Position numbers and translations under genes: made by a program. Below the pieces are notes generated by a model, which was given only the letters and a program-made list of their open reading frames with translations, made no database searches and had not been told where the DNA came from. Of a stretch of DNA of 64,000 bases, positions 20,901-32,504 are shown piece after piece (the first letter of the stretch is position 1; the number at the start of each line of letters is the position of its first letter). The stretch covers positions 1,898,501 through 1,962,500 of the forward strand of contig JAZGTH010000009.1 of the NCBI GenBank assembly GCA_036877525.1, given 5' to 3'. Source of the DNA: Chromobotia macracanthus. Its lineage: Eukaryota > Chordata > Actinopteri > Cypriniformes > Botiidae.

Positions 20901-23900
20901 ACGTTAGGAAGATGTGTAGCCTGCGGGAGGTTCAGAACGTTCTCTGGATGTCAGCAGCTGCTAAGGAGAGGTACCTTCTGAACCTTCTTAGTCTGTACCT
21001 TCTGACTAAAAAACAAAGACATAAGGATTTTTTCATGTAGATGTTTAACTAAAGCAACGTACAGTGCATACCTTTCAGTACTTACATTTCCCTGAGAATC
21101 AAACCCATGACCTTTGTGTTGCTAGCAGCTTGCCCTACCTTTGAGCTACAGGAAAACCTGTATGTTTTGAGATTTATCTTAAACGCTTGTCATTTGTCTT
21201 GATAGTTATGCAATGATTTGCTTAGCATATATATGTTACATATATGTAATGAGTAACATATGTACACATTATTCCTTAAGCTCCACTGGGAAGTCTGATT
21301 GGGAATCAACTGTCATGTCGTGTCGCTGTAATATTAGGAGGATTTCTGGCCTCTATAGGACTAGTGCTCAGCTCCTTCGCTACCAGTCTGGAATATCTTT
21401 ACCTTTCCCTGGGAGTCTTAACTGGTAAGACATCTAGGAATAAAATACTGCCGTGCTGTACAGCCCCATACACTGCACACAAGTTAAACGGATAACGTAC
21501 ACTTAAACGCTCATTAATGCAAAATAAACCTGACTGTGTAGGACATGATCACTGATGACTTGATAATTTACATTACCAACACAAAAATCTTGCTTTACTT
21601 TTTTTTAGTTGAATCAACATGGCTGCTCAAGTCATTGCAACACAATTTTTAATCTTGACTGGTGTTCTTTAACTTAGAGTTAACTTTTAACTCTAAAAAA
21701 TAGCTAAAAAATTGTTTTTTTTGTAAGTTGCAGCAGGCAGAATTTGAAATATTAAGTTAAAAAGACTTTTATAGCCAAACTGGTTAAACTTTTTAAAAAA
21801 ATTAAGGCAGCAAGGTTTTTATAGTAATATAAATACATGGATTTCAAATTTTAGTTCATAACACTTATTTAAAAGATTAACAAAGTCAACTGAAAATAAA
21901 TAAGGGGAAAAAAAACTATTGACTAAGACACAAGATTGCAAGAATACTTTGACAATATTATAACAGTAATTTACAAAATATTCTTAATCTGCAATACTTT
22001 TATCTATAGCTTGTCTTTATTTGACGTTCTCTGTCTACCTTCTAACTTTCTACCCATCTCTACCTTCTCATTTGTGTTGGTATGAGAAGAAAGAGTTTTT
22101 GTCTTACAGTTTTAGAGGCATTGTCTTTGGGTTTGTTTAAATTATGAAAGATGCTATACATATAAAAATTACTTGACAGTGACAACAGTCGTATACACAG
22201 TTTAACAAAGATTTCAATTTTCTGACTACTCAGTGACTGACCAGTCAGAATCAGCAGTGTCATAAGAGACGGTTTACACAGAAAGTCATACACAGTGTTG
22301 TTGTTTTCGCAGGGCTTGGCTTCGCGCTTTGCTACACGCCGGCTATTGCAATGGTTGGTGTTTATTTCTGTGAGAGGAAGGCTTTGGCCTACGGCATTGC
22401 CATGTCTGGAAGTGGCATTGGGACCTTCATCCTGGCCCCTGTGGTGCAGCTGCTAATCGAGCACTACTCGTGGAGAGGGGCCCTTCTTATTCTGGGTGGT
22501 TTTGTGTCTAACCTCTGTGTATGTGGAGCTCTGTTACGGCCCATTGTTTTAAGGGAAGAGGAGGCCTGCCCTCTTCCAGTGGACTTAGAGTGTGGTTATG
22601 ATGTTAAATTGCCTGCGGTAAATGGTGTCCGTGCCGGGAAGGCTGCAGGCATTACATTAGAAGTGGCCGGTAAGCAGCGCTGCCTCCAGGCAATGAAGGA
22701 ATACAGCTTCCTACTCATGCCGGACTTCCTGGTGCTGGCGGGCTCCGTCCTGCTGCTGGCCAGCGGCTGCAGTCTGCCGTTTGTGTACTTGGTGCCGTAT
22801 GCGCTGGATGTCGGTGTGAGTGACCACCACGCCGCCTTCCTGATGTCCATATTAGGAGTGATTGACATCGTCGGCAACATCACGTTTGGCTGGCTGACTG
22901 ACAGGAGGTGTGTTGTTTTGTGCAGTGAGACTGTACATTGCAGTGCTGCATTACAGTCAGAACCATGTGTTGTTTGTTTTTTGTCTCTTTAGGTCTAAGC
23001 ACTGATTATGTTATTCAATAAACAGCTGTCAGTTAAGAAGGAAATTTGAAATAAAGGTTTTTTTGGCCTGATATATGATATGGGAAGGTCGAAAAGCTGC
23101 AGTAAACAAAGAACGAATGTTTTTGATCATGCTGACTAAATCTTTCTGTATCTCTCCTACAGGTGTCTGAAAAAGTACAGGAATATATGCTACATGTTTG
23201 CAGTAGGGATGGAGGGCTTGTGTTGTCTTTTTATCCCACTCTTACACACGTTTGTTCTGCTGGTACCTTTCTCTGTGCTCTACGGCTACTTTGATGGAGC
23301 CTACGTTGCTCTGATCCCTGTGGTAACATCAGATGTTGTGGGGACAACGTGCCTGTCCTCAGCTCTGGGTGTCGTGTATTTCCTCCATGCGGTTCCTTAT
23401 CTGGTCAGCCCACCGATTGGAGGTAGGAACCACAACATTCTCAGAATCTCCTACAGTACATACATACATACATACATACATACAATACATATATATATAT
23501 ACATCAGTGAATTGAGGTAAGCATGTCTTGACATTCATTTGATCATTTAAATAGGCCAAAAATATGCACGTAGCCTTTTTTTATAGCCATTTATAAAAAA
23601 TACGTTCCAGGTTATTTTGTAACCTAAAAATACCCTGGAATATATTTTAATGTTTTAACTATTTATACTTTCTAAATTTTAACTATAATAAAATGAGCCA
23701 TTAAAATGGTTTTACGGGACAGATATAAAAAAATATCTAAATATAAATGTCCCCATTTCTTTACACTGGAATAAAAACGGGTGTTCCTGTAGCTCAGCTG
23801 GTAGACCTCTGTATCAGAGCAGTGCAAAGGTTGTGGGTTTGATTCCCAGGGAACACATACTGTTAAAATGCATAGCTTGAACACAGTTGCTTTAGATAAA

Positions 23901-24159
23901 AGCATCTGCCAAATGCATAAATATAAATTCTATACTGCAATGACAGTTTTGACAGAGAAAAGTTATCAGCTCAGGTGATGATGCAGTTCAGTGATTGTGT
24001 TGTTTAGGTTGGCTGGTGGACACCACAGGGACCTACATGGCAACATTCTTTCTGAGCGGGTGCGCCCTGATCTCCAGCTCTCTCCTGCTCTTCACAATTG
24101 CTCTCATTCGACATTGCCGAAGAAACAGCCTGAGCAAAGACCCAAAACTGGAGTCATGA
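17927..24159 (+). CDS. slc16a12: slc16a12, monocarboxylate transporter 12 (six coding exons, 453 aa)
   Basis: Exons: 17927-18033, 20064-20167, 21281-21424, 22313-22907, 23163-23422 and 24008-24159 (TGA 24157). The phases fit and they sum to 1362 nt. A 12-helix major-facilitator membrane protein. SLC16A12 is linked to creatine/guanidinoacetate transport and, in humans, to lens disease (family knowledge). Visible landmarks: PPNGGWGWVIVAGCF at the N-terminus (MCT motif 1), CTRAVTRCISIFFVEFQ, the helix 4/5 block ERKALAYGIAMSGSGIGTF, SWRGALLILGGF, AAFLMSILGVIDIVGNITFG with GWLTDRRC, and GYFDGAYVALIPVV. Motif 1 normally starts with Asp or Glu; here it is Asn, which is unusual. The frame is open upstream of 17927 to an ATG at 17744, but the NGGWGW spacing favours 17927. 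The C-terminal tail is short (ending SKDPKLES). Confidence 0.93.
18095..18235 (+). repeat. tRNA-derived SINE, type 1, with L2-like tail
   Basis: TTCCTCTAGCTGAACTTG and TAGGTTTGATTCCCAGGAAA form a decayed tRNA-like head. The tail GTAAGTCGCTTTGGGTAAAA plus GTGTCTGCCAAATGCAT is the 3' end shared by many fish SINEs and L2-type LINEs. In slc16a12 intron 1. Confidence 0.75.
18813..19095. repeat. Non-autonomous DNA-element-like repeat, copy 2
   Basis: AAGGTACAGTTCACCTACAT, then TTACCCTCATGTTCCAGACC at the left. At the right, AGATGAGGGTAAAAAAAATT then TGGGGAAATACTCCTTTA. The ends are inverted relative to each other and related to the 9727-10200 element. Confidence 0.65.
20220..20385 (+). repeat. tRNA-derived SINE, type 1, degenerate
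   Basis: CAACGGTAAGGTCTTTGGTT and CAATTCCTAGGGAATGTGTG, with the tail AGAAGTTGCTTTGCATAAAT and CTCTGCTAAATGCACA. It starts 53 bp after the 20064-20167 exon of slc16a12. Confidence 0.65.
20385..20700 (+). repeat. AACGTTC-type MITE-like repeat, full-length copy
   Basis: Begins GCTAACAATTTTCGGTTTAA and ends GTTCTGAGAATGTTCCCTGT then TAGCC. Interior landmarks are TTAACGTTATTGCTTGGTTA, CACTAACTACTTAAGAA and TGTTACTGCAAGAAC. The same order is seen at 62700-63020. About 315 bp, in slc16a12 intron 2, immediately after a SINE. Confidence 0.75.
21085..21165 (-). repeat. tRNA-derived SINE head, type 1, minus strand
   Basis: CCTGAGAATCAAACCCATGA and CCTTTGAGCTACAGG are the reversed B and A boxes of the type 1 SINE. 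No clear tail is present. It lies about 115 bp before exon 21281-21424. Confidence 0.65.
23458..23505. repeat. (CATA)n/(TA)n microsatellite
   Basis: ACATACATACATACATACAT followed by a short TA run, in slc16a12 intron 5 just after the donor at 23423. Confidence 0.85.
23782..23925 (+). repeat. tRNA-derived SINE, type 1, best-preserved copy
   Basis: GTTCCTGTAGCTCAGCTGGT (A box) and TGTGGGTTTGATTCCCAGGG (B box) give a clear tRNA-like head. The tail reads GTTGCTTTAGATAAAAGCAT and CTGCCAAATGCATAAATA. A head with an L2-type 3' end implies mobilisation by an L2-clade LINE (inference). In slc16a12 intron 5. Confidence 0.85.
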
Positions 24160-24452
24160 GGATAGACAAGTGGACTATTATACTTCAAAAAAAAAACAAA
24201 GACCTGATGATAATTATTCCAGCCACTTCATAGCGTCTCATGTGTAAAGGTGAACTTTGAAAAGACTCCAGACTGATGCACACATTCTGATGTACAGCTG
24301 AAGTATTTTTGTTCCGCGTATCTTATATCTCATAACAATTTGTCAACAACAAGCAAGATGTGTTTGTTCATATGTGTTTGTTTTCCTGCAAACCATGAAA
24401 TTACAGATTCAGAATGTGGGTCACTGAAACTCAAGTCGGAGGTTCTGTGACA

Positions 24453-24466
24453 TCAGCAGAGGGCGG
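24453..24466 (+). promoter_or_regulatory. CTCF-like motif between slc16a12 and the IFIT cluster
   Basis: TCAGCAGAGGGCGG matches the CTCF core CCASYAGRKGGCRS at 13 of 14 positions, read on the plus strand. It lies about 300 bp after the slc16a12 stop and before the tail of the first IFIT copy. Motif by eye only. Confidence 0.4.
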
Positions 24467-25221
24467 CGCTGTTCCTGCTGTTAATGAAATTCAGCATAAT
24501 GAAAAATGAATCATACCTGTACGATTTCTTTGGATGACAGCAAGTTCTTGGTAGTACCAGTTCCACAAGCTAAAAGTCCCCATGATCCAAGTAACATCAC
24601 CTTTGTTTCCCATGTATAATGTGGTATACATTACATAATCACCTCTAAACGTTTAAGAAACATTAGCTGTAGTTCTGAAGTCAGTAACAGTTTCACACAG
24701 AAAGATCATCCTTCACATGGTTTTGCAGTTTTTTAGGTCCTCAGATTGTTTTAATTTGTCAAAGAAATACAAGTGTAAATGTAAATCATCTGCAAAATGG
24801 TTTAAAAATTAAAACACTATAAAACAAAACCACATACGAACACCAACCTAACAGCACTTTAGACAGCCCACAGTGTTTCCCATACATTACTGTTAGCATT
24901 AATGCAGCACTCCAACAGAATAAAACCAAACAGATATGTGTAAAGGTGGAAAATAATATGATATGAAATACAGAGGTAATATTTATCCTCACCTAAATAT
25001 TATGGTTTTATCAGTGAATCATTATGTAAAAAAAGTACGAGTGATTTCAACTTACTGTTTAAAATTTTGTCTAGTGAAGAGTTGCAACAAAGTTTAAAAC
25101 TGCTCAAATTATTTTGATGAGTTAAAGTCTTGTGAAAACATGTTGCTCTAATTTATTGATCACATCTTTTTTTTACAGAGCATTCTTGTAGAAAGTTTAA
25201 TTTTTACTTATATTTTATGGA

Positions 25222-26754
25222 TTATGGCATCAAAATTTCATCAAGATTATTTAGGAATTCATCGTCTTCATCACATGAAGCTTTTCCGTTCTTCTCATTG
25301 TCCTGCAATACATCAGGTCTTTCTTGATAAATTAACGCCAGTATCTTATGGGCCTTCCAGTCATTTGGATCAATCTTCAGAACATTCTGAGCAATCTTCT
25401 TCAGTTTATAAGCACCTTTGGTCCCCTCACTGGTGTGTGGGCCTGTGGTCAAACACTCTGTGTAGTGATGGACTGCCTCATGCTTGTTTCTGATACTGTA
25501 CTGCTGGAACTGAGCAAAGTAAAAATGGACTGCTTGCATATGATCTTTTTTCTCTGTGGCTGTTTTAAATGTTGTTTCAAAAAGATCCTGTGCCATGAGG
25601 ATATCGCCCCTCTCTCCATACTGAAGTGCCAGCTCGCTCATCGCAACAATGAAAGAAGCTTTAAGGGAGGTTGCCATTTCTAAATGATAAATACTCTGAT
25701 CGCGAGCCTTATTTACTTCATTGATGGGCTGTTTCTCTTTCTGTAAATTAATTTTCTTGGTCCTGTAGCATATTGCCAACTTGTGATGTATAAAGCATGA
25801 ACTTGGTGAGCTTTTAACAGCTTTCTCTAGCAGTTCAATAGATTTATCTACAGACCTACAATCCCTGAAGAACATTCCCACATATCTGGCAACATGTGGG
25901 TGGTCAGGAGAGCCATTCAAAGCTGCCTCCACCAATTTCTCAGACTCATTCATCAGTTGCTTGGAACAAAACAATAGTTTCAGTCCTAGTTGAACTCTGA
26001 GCACATCATCGTCTGGGTTTATGTCTATTGCTTGTCTTAGCTGCCTGACTGCAGGTGAATCTACTGTACAAGATTCGGTTTCAGTGCGATACAGAGCGAT
26101 GGCATATCCAGCATTCCACTCGCTGTGGTCTGGGTCCATCTCCACAGCTTTCTTGAAAACTTCTTTGGCTCGCTCATAATATTTGCAAGAGAATTTAAGA
26201 AAAGTCCATCCCATCTCACCAAGCACCTCTGGAACAGACTCGGTTGGGAATTTTTCATTTATCTCCTGAAGTTTCTTCAGGTAACTTTCACACTCTGTAT
26301 AATTCTTCAGGTGGTAGTGAAACCAGGCAAAATTTCCATAGGTGACAATGAGAAGTTTGTCGCAGTGGTCCCCAAAGCTCTCTCTGATGAGGGCCTCAGA
26401 TCTTGACAGGTGGTTAAGGGCCTCTTCTTTGACTCTGAGAAGAAATTTCACATATCCTAGAAAGTTGTGAGTTCGTGCAACTCCTTGCTCCATCCCTAGA
26501 TTCAGCTCAGCCTGTTCCTCTAATCTGCTGAGGAGATTAAGTAAGTCTGCATCCTCCTGCTTAAGTTTCCATGTGAAGTGACTCCAGCTGGTCAAGTTTT
26601 GTCTTTAAAATGTCCTGAGTCATACTGACAAGAAAACAAATTAGTTTAGTTAAACAAACGTTTGTTTCTTATCATGTGACGTTGTAATATTGTTTAATAA
26701 GAAAACACATGAAAAATGAAAATGGGATAAAATATTAGCATTTTAACCGCTTTG

Positions 26755-26820
<66 letters not shown>

Positions 26821-27157
26821 GATCGCATTTCAGGGCAGGAAGACATGGACACTGACGGTCAGATCTGATCAGCTTGTGAAGGAAGCACAAGCTTAAAAAG
26901 GTAAAACTTATGCAAACTTGTATTTATGCTTTCAATAACTTTTGATTTCATTTCAGCTGAGAAATAAGTCTTGTACTTTCTAAATATTGAACTGACGAAG
27001 CCCTTTGTATTTCAGACAGCATTTCATTTGTTTTTCTGATGCAGGATGTTGCTCCATCAGCAGCTCAAAACATGCACATCAATGAAAAGGTTCATCTTTC
27101 AATGAACTTGAATGAAATCTTTAGAAGAGGAAAATGTTAAAATGACGCTCACCTCAT
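25222..27157 (-). pseudogene. ifit: ifit copy A, near-intact IFIT gene with a 2-nt frameshift
   Basis: Two-exon IFIT layout: exon 1 is ATGAG (27153-27157) with donor GTGAGC. Exon 2 begins with acceptor CAG/T and ATG at 26621-26623 (MTQDILKTKLDQLE). Near 26583 the sequence reads CTGGAGTCACTTC where the intact copies read CTGGAATGTCACTTC. The two missing bases send the true start into a stop after 20 codons. From there the IFIT frame is open for about 457 codons to 25222 without another lesion. It has clear TPR helices (YGNFAWFHYHLKNYTECESYL, YYERAKEVFKKAVEMDPDHSEW, NAGYAIALYRTE). It is the most divergent copy here and ends with an acidic stretch, CDEDDEFLNNLDEILMP. Recent loss of function, an internal-ATG product or a sequence error are all possible. 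Confidence 0.8.
26755..26822. repeat. (TATC)n microsatellite
   Basis: About 17 TATC units in the intron of ifit copy A. Confidence 0.95.
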
Positions 27158-27212
27158 CTCAGATGTCTTGTCCTTTCAGCTTTGAAGGTCATACAGCCAG
27201 CACAGTGAGTTA

Positions 27213-27224
27213 ACTTTCGTTTTT
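27213..27224 (-). promoter_or_regulatory. ISRE upstream of ifit copy A
   Basis: On the minus strand the sequence is AAAAACGAAAGT, a full match to RAAANNGAAASY, about 56 bp upstream of the exon 1 ATG. No TATA box is evident. It suggests this copy is, or was, interferon-responsive. Confidence 0.65.
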
Positions 27225-27404
27225 ACAACACCTCCATCTAGCTAAATCTGTTACCTTGACAGTCAAACCTGCCTGTTACAGCAAGCCAAATGCAAACCTG
27301 GACTGTACAGTGCCAACCATTTCTCTTTGCTTTTATGAATCAGCTACAACTAAATGAAGGAATTTAAACGTTTTAAGTGTTTTTCTATCTATTTTTATTT
27401 ACAA

Positions 27405-27680
27405 TTGATAATACTTTACAATAGTGTGTCATTCATTAACATTAGTTAATATACTAACAATGAGGAACATGTTTTCCAGCATTTATTAATCTTTGTTAAT
27501 GTTATAATGTAATACAAATGAAATTGTTCATTTATGTTAGTTCAGTGTGCATTAAGTAATGTTACACATTTGATTTTAAATGTGTACTGGTAAAGGTTGA
27601 AATGAATGTACTAAAATTAATAAATGCTACAGAAGTATTGTTAATGAAGATACTAGTTCATGTAGTTAACTAATGTTGAC
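27405..27680. repeat. Teleost dispersed repeat (ACTTTACAAT... TTAACTAATGTT type)
   Basis: Begins AATACTTTACAATAGTGTG, continues with ACATTAGTTAATATACTAAC and TTTATTAATCTTTGTTAATG, and ends TAGTTAACTAATGTTGACGG. I recognise the pattern as a common fish non-autonomous repeat; no family name was assigned. Confidence 0.6.
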
Positions 27681-28584
27681 GGTCAGTTCAAGAGTTGAAG
27701 ACGGTCAGATTTCAGTTTGAATCAGCACACTTTACTGCAGGCATTGGTTTGTTCAATGTATTGCTTGGTACGATTTTTTTTAAGTTGAAATATATTATTA
27801 TGTGCATGTGAGTAGAAGTATGGTTTAAATTATGTTTTGTCTAATACTGTAAGTTATTACTGTAAATTATTATGTTGATTGTTCTGTATGAACATAAATG
27901 ACAGGAATAATATTTGTTGGACAGCAACATTTGTAACTATTTTAATAGGCGTCTGCAGTATGCATGCTGTATGTGTCTATGTACACTACCATAATGATAC
28001 CATAACAGACATGATCACACTCACAGAACTAATATCAAACGTATAATAGCACAATAAGGTTCAGGCCACGTTTCATGTGTAAATGCTGTTTTATTGTACA
28101 AAGATGTTGGTTTGGTTTGAACATATTTATAATATAAAATCCATTTAACTGTTTTCTGCTTTAGACAGTTTAAAACTTCTTTACGACATGATCTTCTTTA
28201 TAGCTGCTTTGAAATAATATACATTTTTAATAACACTGTAAAAAATACAAATAGCTGTGTGCATACATTTCAGAAACTGCATGGATATACACAGAATCCA
28301 TCCATTAAAATCTCTGTATAATCTGTATTGGAGTCATTTTCACACCAGTAGAGAGCAGTACAGTTCAACAGTGAGCTTAAGTTAGCATGTGACGAGAAAC
28401 TTTCACCCTATGCTTGCAAAATCAGTCAGACCCCTACAAGCACTCCAGATGATGTCAGATGTAACATATATAGTAATCTTTATGGCCGCATTACAGTTGC
28501 TTTAAAATGCACTCATTTTGCTAGTTTTTCTTTCTGACATCACTTCTTTTTAAAGACTTTCTGGTTTTGTCTGGTAACAGAGAT

Positions 28585-28655
28585 ATTTTCTAAAGCTGCT
28601 TTGAAAATATTATGCATCGTAAAAAGTGCTATACAAACAAATCTGAAATGAATTA
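28585..28655 (+). repeat. Short interspersed repeat tail (GCTGCTTTGAAA type)
   Basis: AAGCTGCTTTGAAAATATTA followed by CGTAAAAAGTGCTATACAAA is a familiar fish retroelement 3' end. A related decayed piece lies at 28197-28260, and an inverted one at 61143-61225. Confidence 0.55.
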
Positions 28656-28685
28656 TGATCTTCTGAAAACAATACAGAGTTTGTG

Positions 28686-29168
28686 TTATTCCTCAGTGCA
28701 TGTGGACTCCACAACATATGAGCTGCTCTGTGCAGTGGACTGCCTCCCACCTGTTACCTGCTCTATGAATTCTAGTATTCCTAAAGCCCTTGTGTCGTTT
28801 GTGTTATAAGATAAACGCTTGTTAGCAATTTTATTCCGATTCTGAGCACTTCTTTTTCCATCTATTGTATCAGGTGCCATTTTTAAAGATTGCTTGTAGT
28901 ATTTGATGGCCAATGGCTGACATCTTATTTTGTACTACTGGAACTCCCCATAATGCAGGTAAAGCATTTGTAGTCCCTCATTTGTCTCTTTAGTTATGGG
29001 CAAAGCTGTTTGAAACACTTCATCAGCCCGATCGATTTGTCCATTCTCGCTGTAGAGAAGTGCCAGATCTTTCATTGCAAAGATGAAGTCACTCTTTAGA
29101 GTGATGGCCTTCTCGAAATGGGAGATGCTCAAATGACAAAATCTCGGACTCTCTGGCTGATCCCTGAA
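28686..29168 (-). pseudogene. ifit: ifit C-terminal fragment with a premature stop
   Basis: One frame reads ISHFEKAITLKSDFIFAMKD, then LALLYSENGQIDRADEVFQT, then YLHYGEFQ. It hits TAG at 28935-28937 and continues in the same frame as LAIKYYKQSLKMAPDTIDGK to a stop at 28686. This matches the last third of the intact IFITs (from the IYHLE...LALHYGE repeat onward). The 5' two thirds are absent: homology stops where the odd G-rich/T-rich run begins at about 29170. The single nonsense change and the truncation make it a pseudogene, unless the truncation is an assembly fault. Confidence 0.8.
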
Positions 29169-29169
29169 T

Positions 29170-29296
29170 TCGTTTTTTCTTTTTTTGGGGGGGGGGGGGG
29201 TTGGGGTTTTAGGGGCGAATTTGGGAGATATAAACCACCCCCTTTTAAAAAAAACAAACTTTTCACACCAAAAAATTTTTTTTCATTTAAAATTAA
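29170..29296. other. Artefact-like low-complexity stretch at a duplication border
   Basis: Contains CTTTTTTTGGGGGGGG (13 or more G), then TTGGGGTTTTAGGGG, CCACCCCCTTTTAAAAAAAA and AAAAAATTTTTTTTT. Exaggerated homopolymers in every base, unlike any flanking DNA, resemble a poor-quality read end. It lies exactly between the truncated IFIT fragment and the start of the first tandem unit (29297). Confidence 0.6.
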
Positions 29297-30630
29297 AGAG
29301 CTGTACCATCACATCTTATATCTCATCTCTAAATCTGTGTCGTTCTTACATCTCTTCTGTTATTATGCTCGTTTCTGTCTCCTTGCTCGTCTTGTTTTTC
29401 TCATGACTCCTTTGCCCTACAAACTACACTTACCAAGTCACTGTTTATTATTTTTCGGCATAGAAATTGTTGCATAAATTTTTGCTGAATTGTTTGCTCG
29501 TGTCTCACTGCCGAGTGACAACAGTTCCCCCTGCTCGCCGCACAAAGAAATGACATACTGACTTATGATTAATATGAAATAATTAAAAAAAGGTGTTAAA
29601 ACCCCACAATGTCTGTCACATTTATTTAATCTGTTTATTTCTGAAAAAGAAAAATAACTGTAAACAAACACAAGTTTATAAACATTTTAGGGTTTACTGA
29701 CGGTGTCCTCACATTGGAAGACGGGAAATAGTGAGCGAGTGTGTGTGCACTTGAAATCAGAGTGCACTGTGGGTAAAAAGTAGTAAACAGATTTAGGGAA
29801 TGGGCTGTTTACTTAGAATTTGGATAACACTAAAAAATGGTTGACACCCTATTTAGGGCCCAGTATAGGAAGTAGGTGGTGATTTCGGTCACAGCCACAC
29901 ACTTTAGCTCATGAAACTCTCTCCTAATGAGATAAATCAAATACTTCAAATAAAAGACACACTGAAATTACTATTAGCCTATACATGACTATCCTCCTCA
30001 TGTGAAAGTAGAAATTTAAGGTGTCCAAAATCACCCCCATATTCTTATATATTGTGCTATTTGAGGGAACGGACATTTGTAGTGGTGTCTGAATTAACAT
30101 AGTGGACTTTCGAGTGCACTCATTTAATCCCATAATGCATCACAAGTGTACAACTGACACAGTCTCCCAGCACGAGCCACCCCAATAAAGTCATGAAATG
30201 CGCTAGAAGTTCTGAAAAGACAAACCCTTTATTTAATCATATAACAACATATACACAAACTTATATTGATAGACAAAAAGATAACATGTAAATATTAAAT
30301 GTAAATATATGTAAGAATATTTGCAGAAAGTGTTACAATTAAAATATGTATTGCTTAATTTAGTGTTATTAGGGCTATGTCAAGTTAATTGTGCAACAGA
30401 AAGGTATATTATCAATTCTGTATGATAATTTAGAACTAAAACAGAAATCACATAGAACTAAATGATGATCATTTTCTATAGTAGTAAAGACTGAATGACT
30501 AACTCCACCTGACAGTTATCTTAATGAATAAATAATCATTTTTAATTTAGAGATGAAATTAAAAAAGAGGTGAGTAAAATGCTGTTACATCAGTGGGCAA
30601 TGACAATAAAAACATCAGGATGTCATAACT

Positions 30631-32444
30631 TTACTGCAGAGACAGCCTGAGGGCACAAAGGTTACTGAGGTACTCATCATTGTGTACAAAACTCAGAGCT
30701 TTCTCATAGCACTTAATGGCCTGACGCGTCTCTCCTTTCTCTTTGTGGAGGAATCCGTGTATGCCATAAGCCTCCCCATCCTCTGCGTTGTTATTAATGC
30801 GTTTGTCTGCGATCATTTTCAAAATGTTGGCACTTTTCTTCCCTTCAGGTGAAACTGGGCACATCTTCAGGCATTCCATGTAGTGCTCGACAGCTAAAGC
30901 TTCACATCTTTTGCAGTGCAACTGGAATTCAGCGTAATAAAAATGCACTGCGTACATATCGTAATTTTTCTCTTTGTCCATTTTGAACAGCGTCTGAAAC
31001 AGATCTTCAGCCTGTGCCATTTCACGCTGTTCTCCGTAGTGCAGTGCTAGATCACTCCGTGCATGGATAAAACTGGGTCCCAGGGTGCTAGCCGTTTCTA
31101 AATGGTAGATGATCTGATCACGAATCTGTTGAACCTCAGAATTGGCGTGGTGACTTTTATTCTTCAGAAGTTGGGTTTTCTTTGTCTTGTAGCAGAGCGC
31201 TAACTGATGATGCAGGAATTTTGAATTCGGTGAGTGTTCCAGTGCTTTGGACAACACAGCAATAGACCTGTCCACATCTCCTCGATTCCTGAAGAATTTC
31301 CCAGCATATCGAATGACATGTGGATGATCTGGAGATTCTTCTAAGGCCTTCTTTACCATGATTTCAGCTTCATTGTAACTTTTGTATACAAGCAGACGCA
31401 AACCCAGGAGGACCTTAAGAACATCATCATCAGGATTTGTTTCGATGGCTCGTCTCAGTTGCTTAATTGCAGGTGAATTCTTAAGAGTGAAGCCTGCATA
31501 TTCTGTCCGATGCAGAGCAATGGCATAACCAGCGTTCCACTCACCTTTCTCTGGTTCCAGTTCTAAGGCCTTCTTGAAGCATTCTTTGGCTCTGTCATAA
31601 TAGTTCCTACAAAACTTAAGGTAGGTCCATGCCTTCTCACCAAGCACTTCTGGAACAGATGAAAACTCAGTTGAAAGGATTTCATGTATCTTCTGGAGTT
31701 TCTGCAGGTAACTTTCACACTCTGTATAGTTCTTCATGTGGTAGTTTACCCAGGCAAGGTTTCCGTAGGTGACAATGAGAGATTTATGATACTCGTCCCC
31801 ATAGCATTCTGTGTGGAGCTCCACAGATGTCATGAGACTGCTCAGTGCATCTTCTGGAAGCCCCAGAAGGAATTTTACATATGCTAAAGCCCTGTAGGTT
31901 TGTGCTTGTAGTTCTTTTTTCTCAGGATTCAATTTAAGCTGATCTTTCAGCCTGTTGGGAAGATCTACTAGATCTAGATCATCTTTGATCAGAGCCCAGG
32001 TGAAGTGACATTCCAGCTGGTCAAGTTTTGTCCTCAGAACTCTGTCTTGATCCATACTGGTGAAGAAAGACGAATTTTAATCTGCATGTTTCTTGTCATT
32101 CACCACAATTAGCATTTACGTAACATTAATAATATTTAGCAACTGTAATATTTAAATGTTAGTTTAGAAATGTAGTGTGGAGATAGACGTGAGAAGATCT
32201 GTAAAGAAAGGTTGAAGGAGACTGGTAGCGTTCACTTGTATATTTATGAAATATAATATTTTAGTTAATTCTGAAAATTGCAACTTTCTATCACAGATAG
32301 TTGTTGGTCCTCCTATTAGTTCAAATAGAGTAACTGCGCATCTTTGTACATACAGTGTATGTACAGTAAACACTAGAAATCTTATATTATATACTCATAT
32401 TATTATAGGCAAATGATATTATTAGAGGCAAACACTCACCTCAT
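30631..32444 (-). CDS. ifit: ifit copy B, interferon-induced protein with TPR repeats (476 aa)
   Basis: Exon 1 supplies ATGAG (32440-32444, donor GTGAGT). Exon 2 (30631-32056) continues T/ATGGATCAAGAC, giving MSMDQDRVLRTK. IFITs are cytosolic helical TPR proteins induced by interferon; mammalian members bind 5'-triphosphate or cap0 RNA or regulate MAVS signalling. About 476 residues and the two-exon form are typical. TPR-like helical pairs visible (numbering from MDQD): 47-80 (AYVKFLLGLPEDALSSL), 92-125 (YGNLAWVNYHMKNYTECESY), 138-180 (YYDRAKECFKKALELEPEKG, NAGYAIALHRTE), 228-275, 312-360, 365-400 and 425-457 (AYGIHGFLHKEKGETRQAIK). ISRE and TATA-like sites precede it. RNA-binding specificity cannot be read from the sequence alone. 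Confidence 0.93.
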
Positions 32445-32504
32445 TTTGGATGTCTGTATGATAAATATTTCAGAAGCCGTCTGATGAGGAAGATGGTCCA
32501 GGCG

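Noticed and set aside
23782..23860. Functional tRNA gene
   Set aside because: A and B boxes are present, but the sequence continues into a SINE body with an L2-like tail and has several relatives in the window. It is a SINE head.
26755..26822. Regulatory array of repeated TATC
   Set aside because: A pure tetranucleotide microsatellite with no further structure.
29118..29477. 119-codon plus-strand frame through the homopolymer stretch
   Set aside because: It translates the poly-G and poly-T artefact-like sequence and the tandem-unit start, and has no homology to a known family.
30631..32055. Starting the IFIT proteins at MDQD without exon 1
   Set aside because: The upstream CCAG acceptor and the ATGAG/GTGAGT exon at 32440-32444 give the usual two-exon IFIT start, adding Met-Ser in frame.
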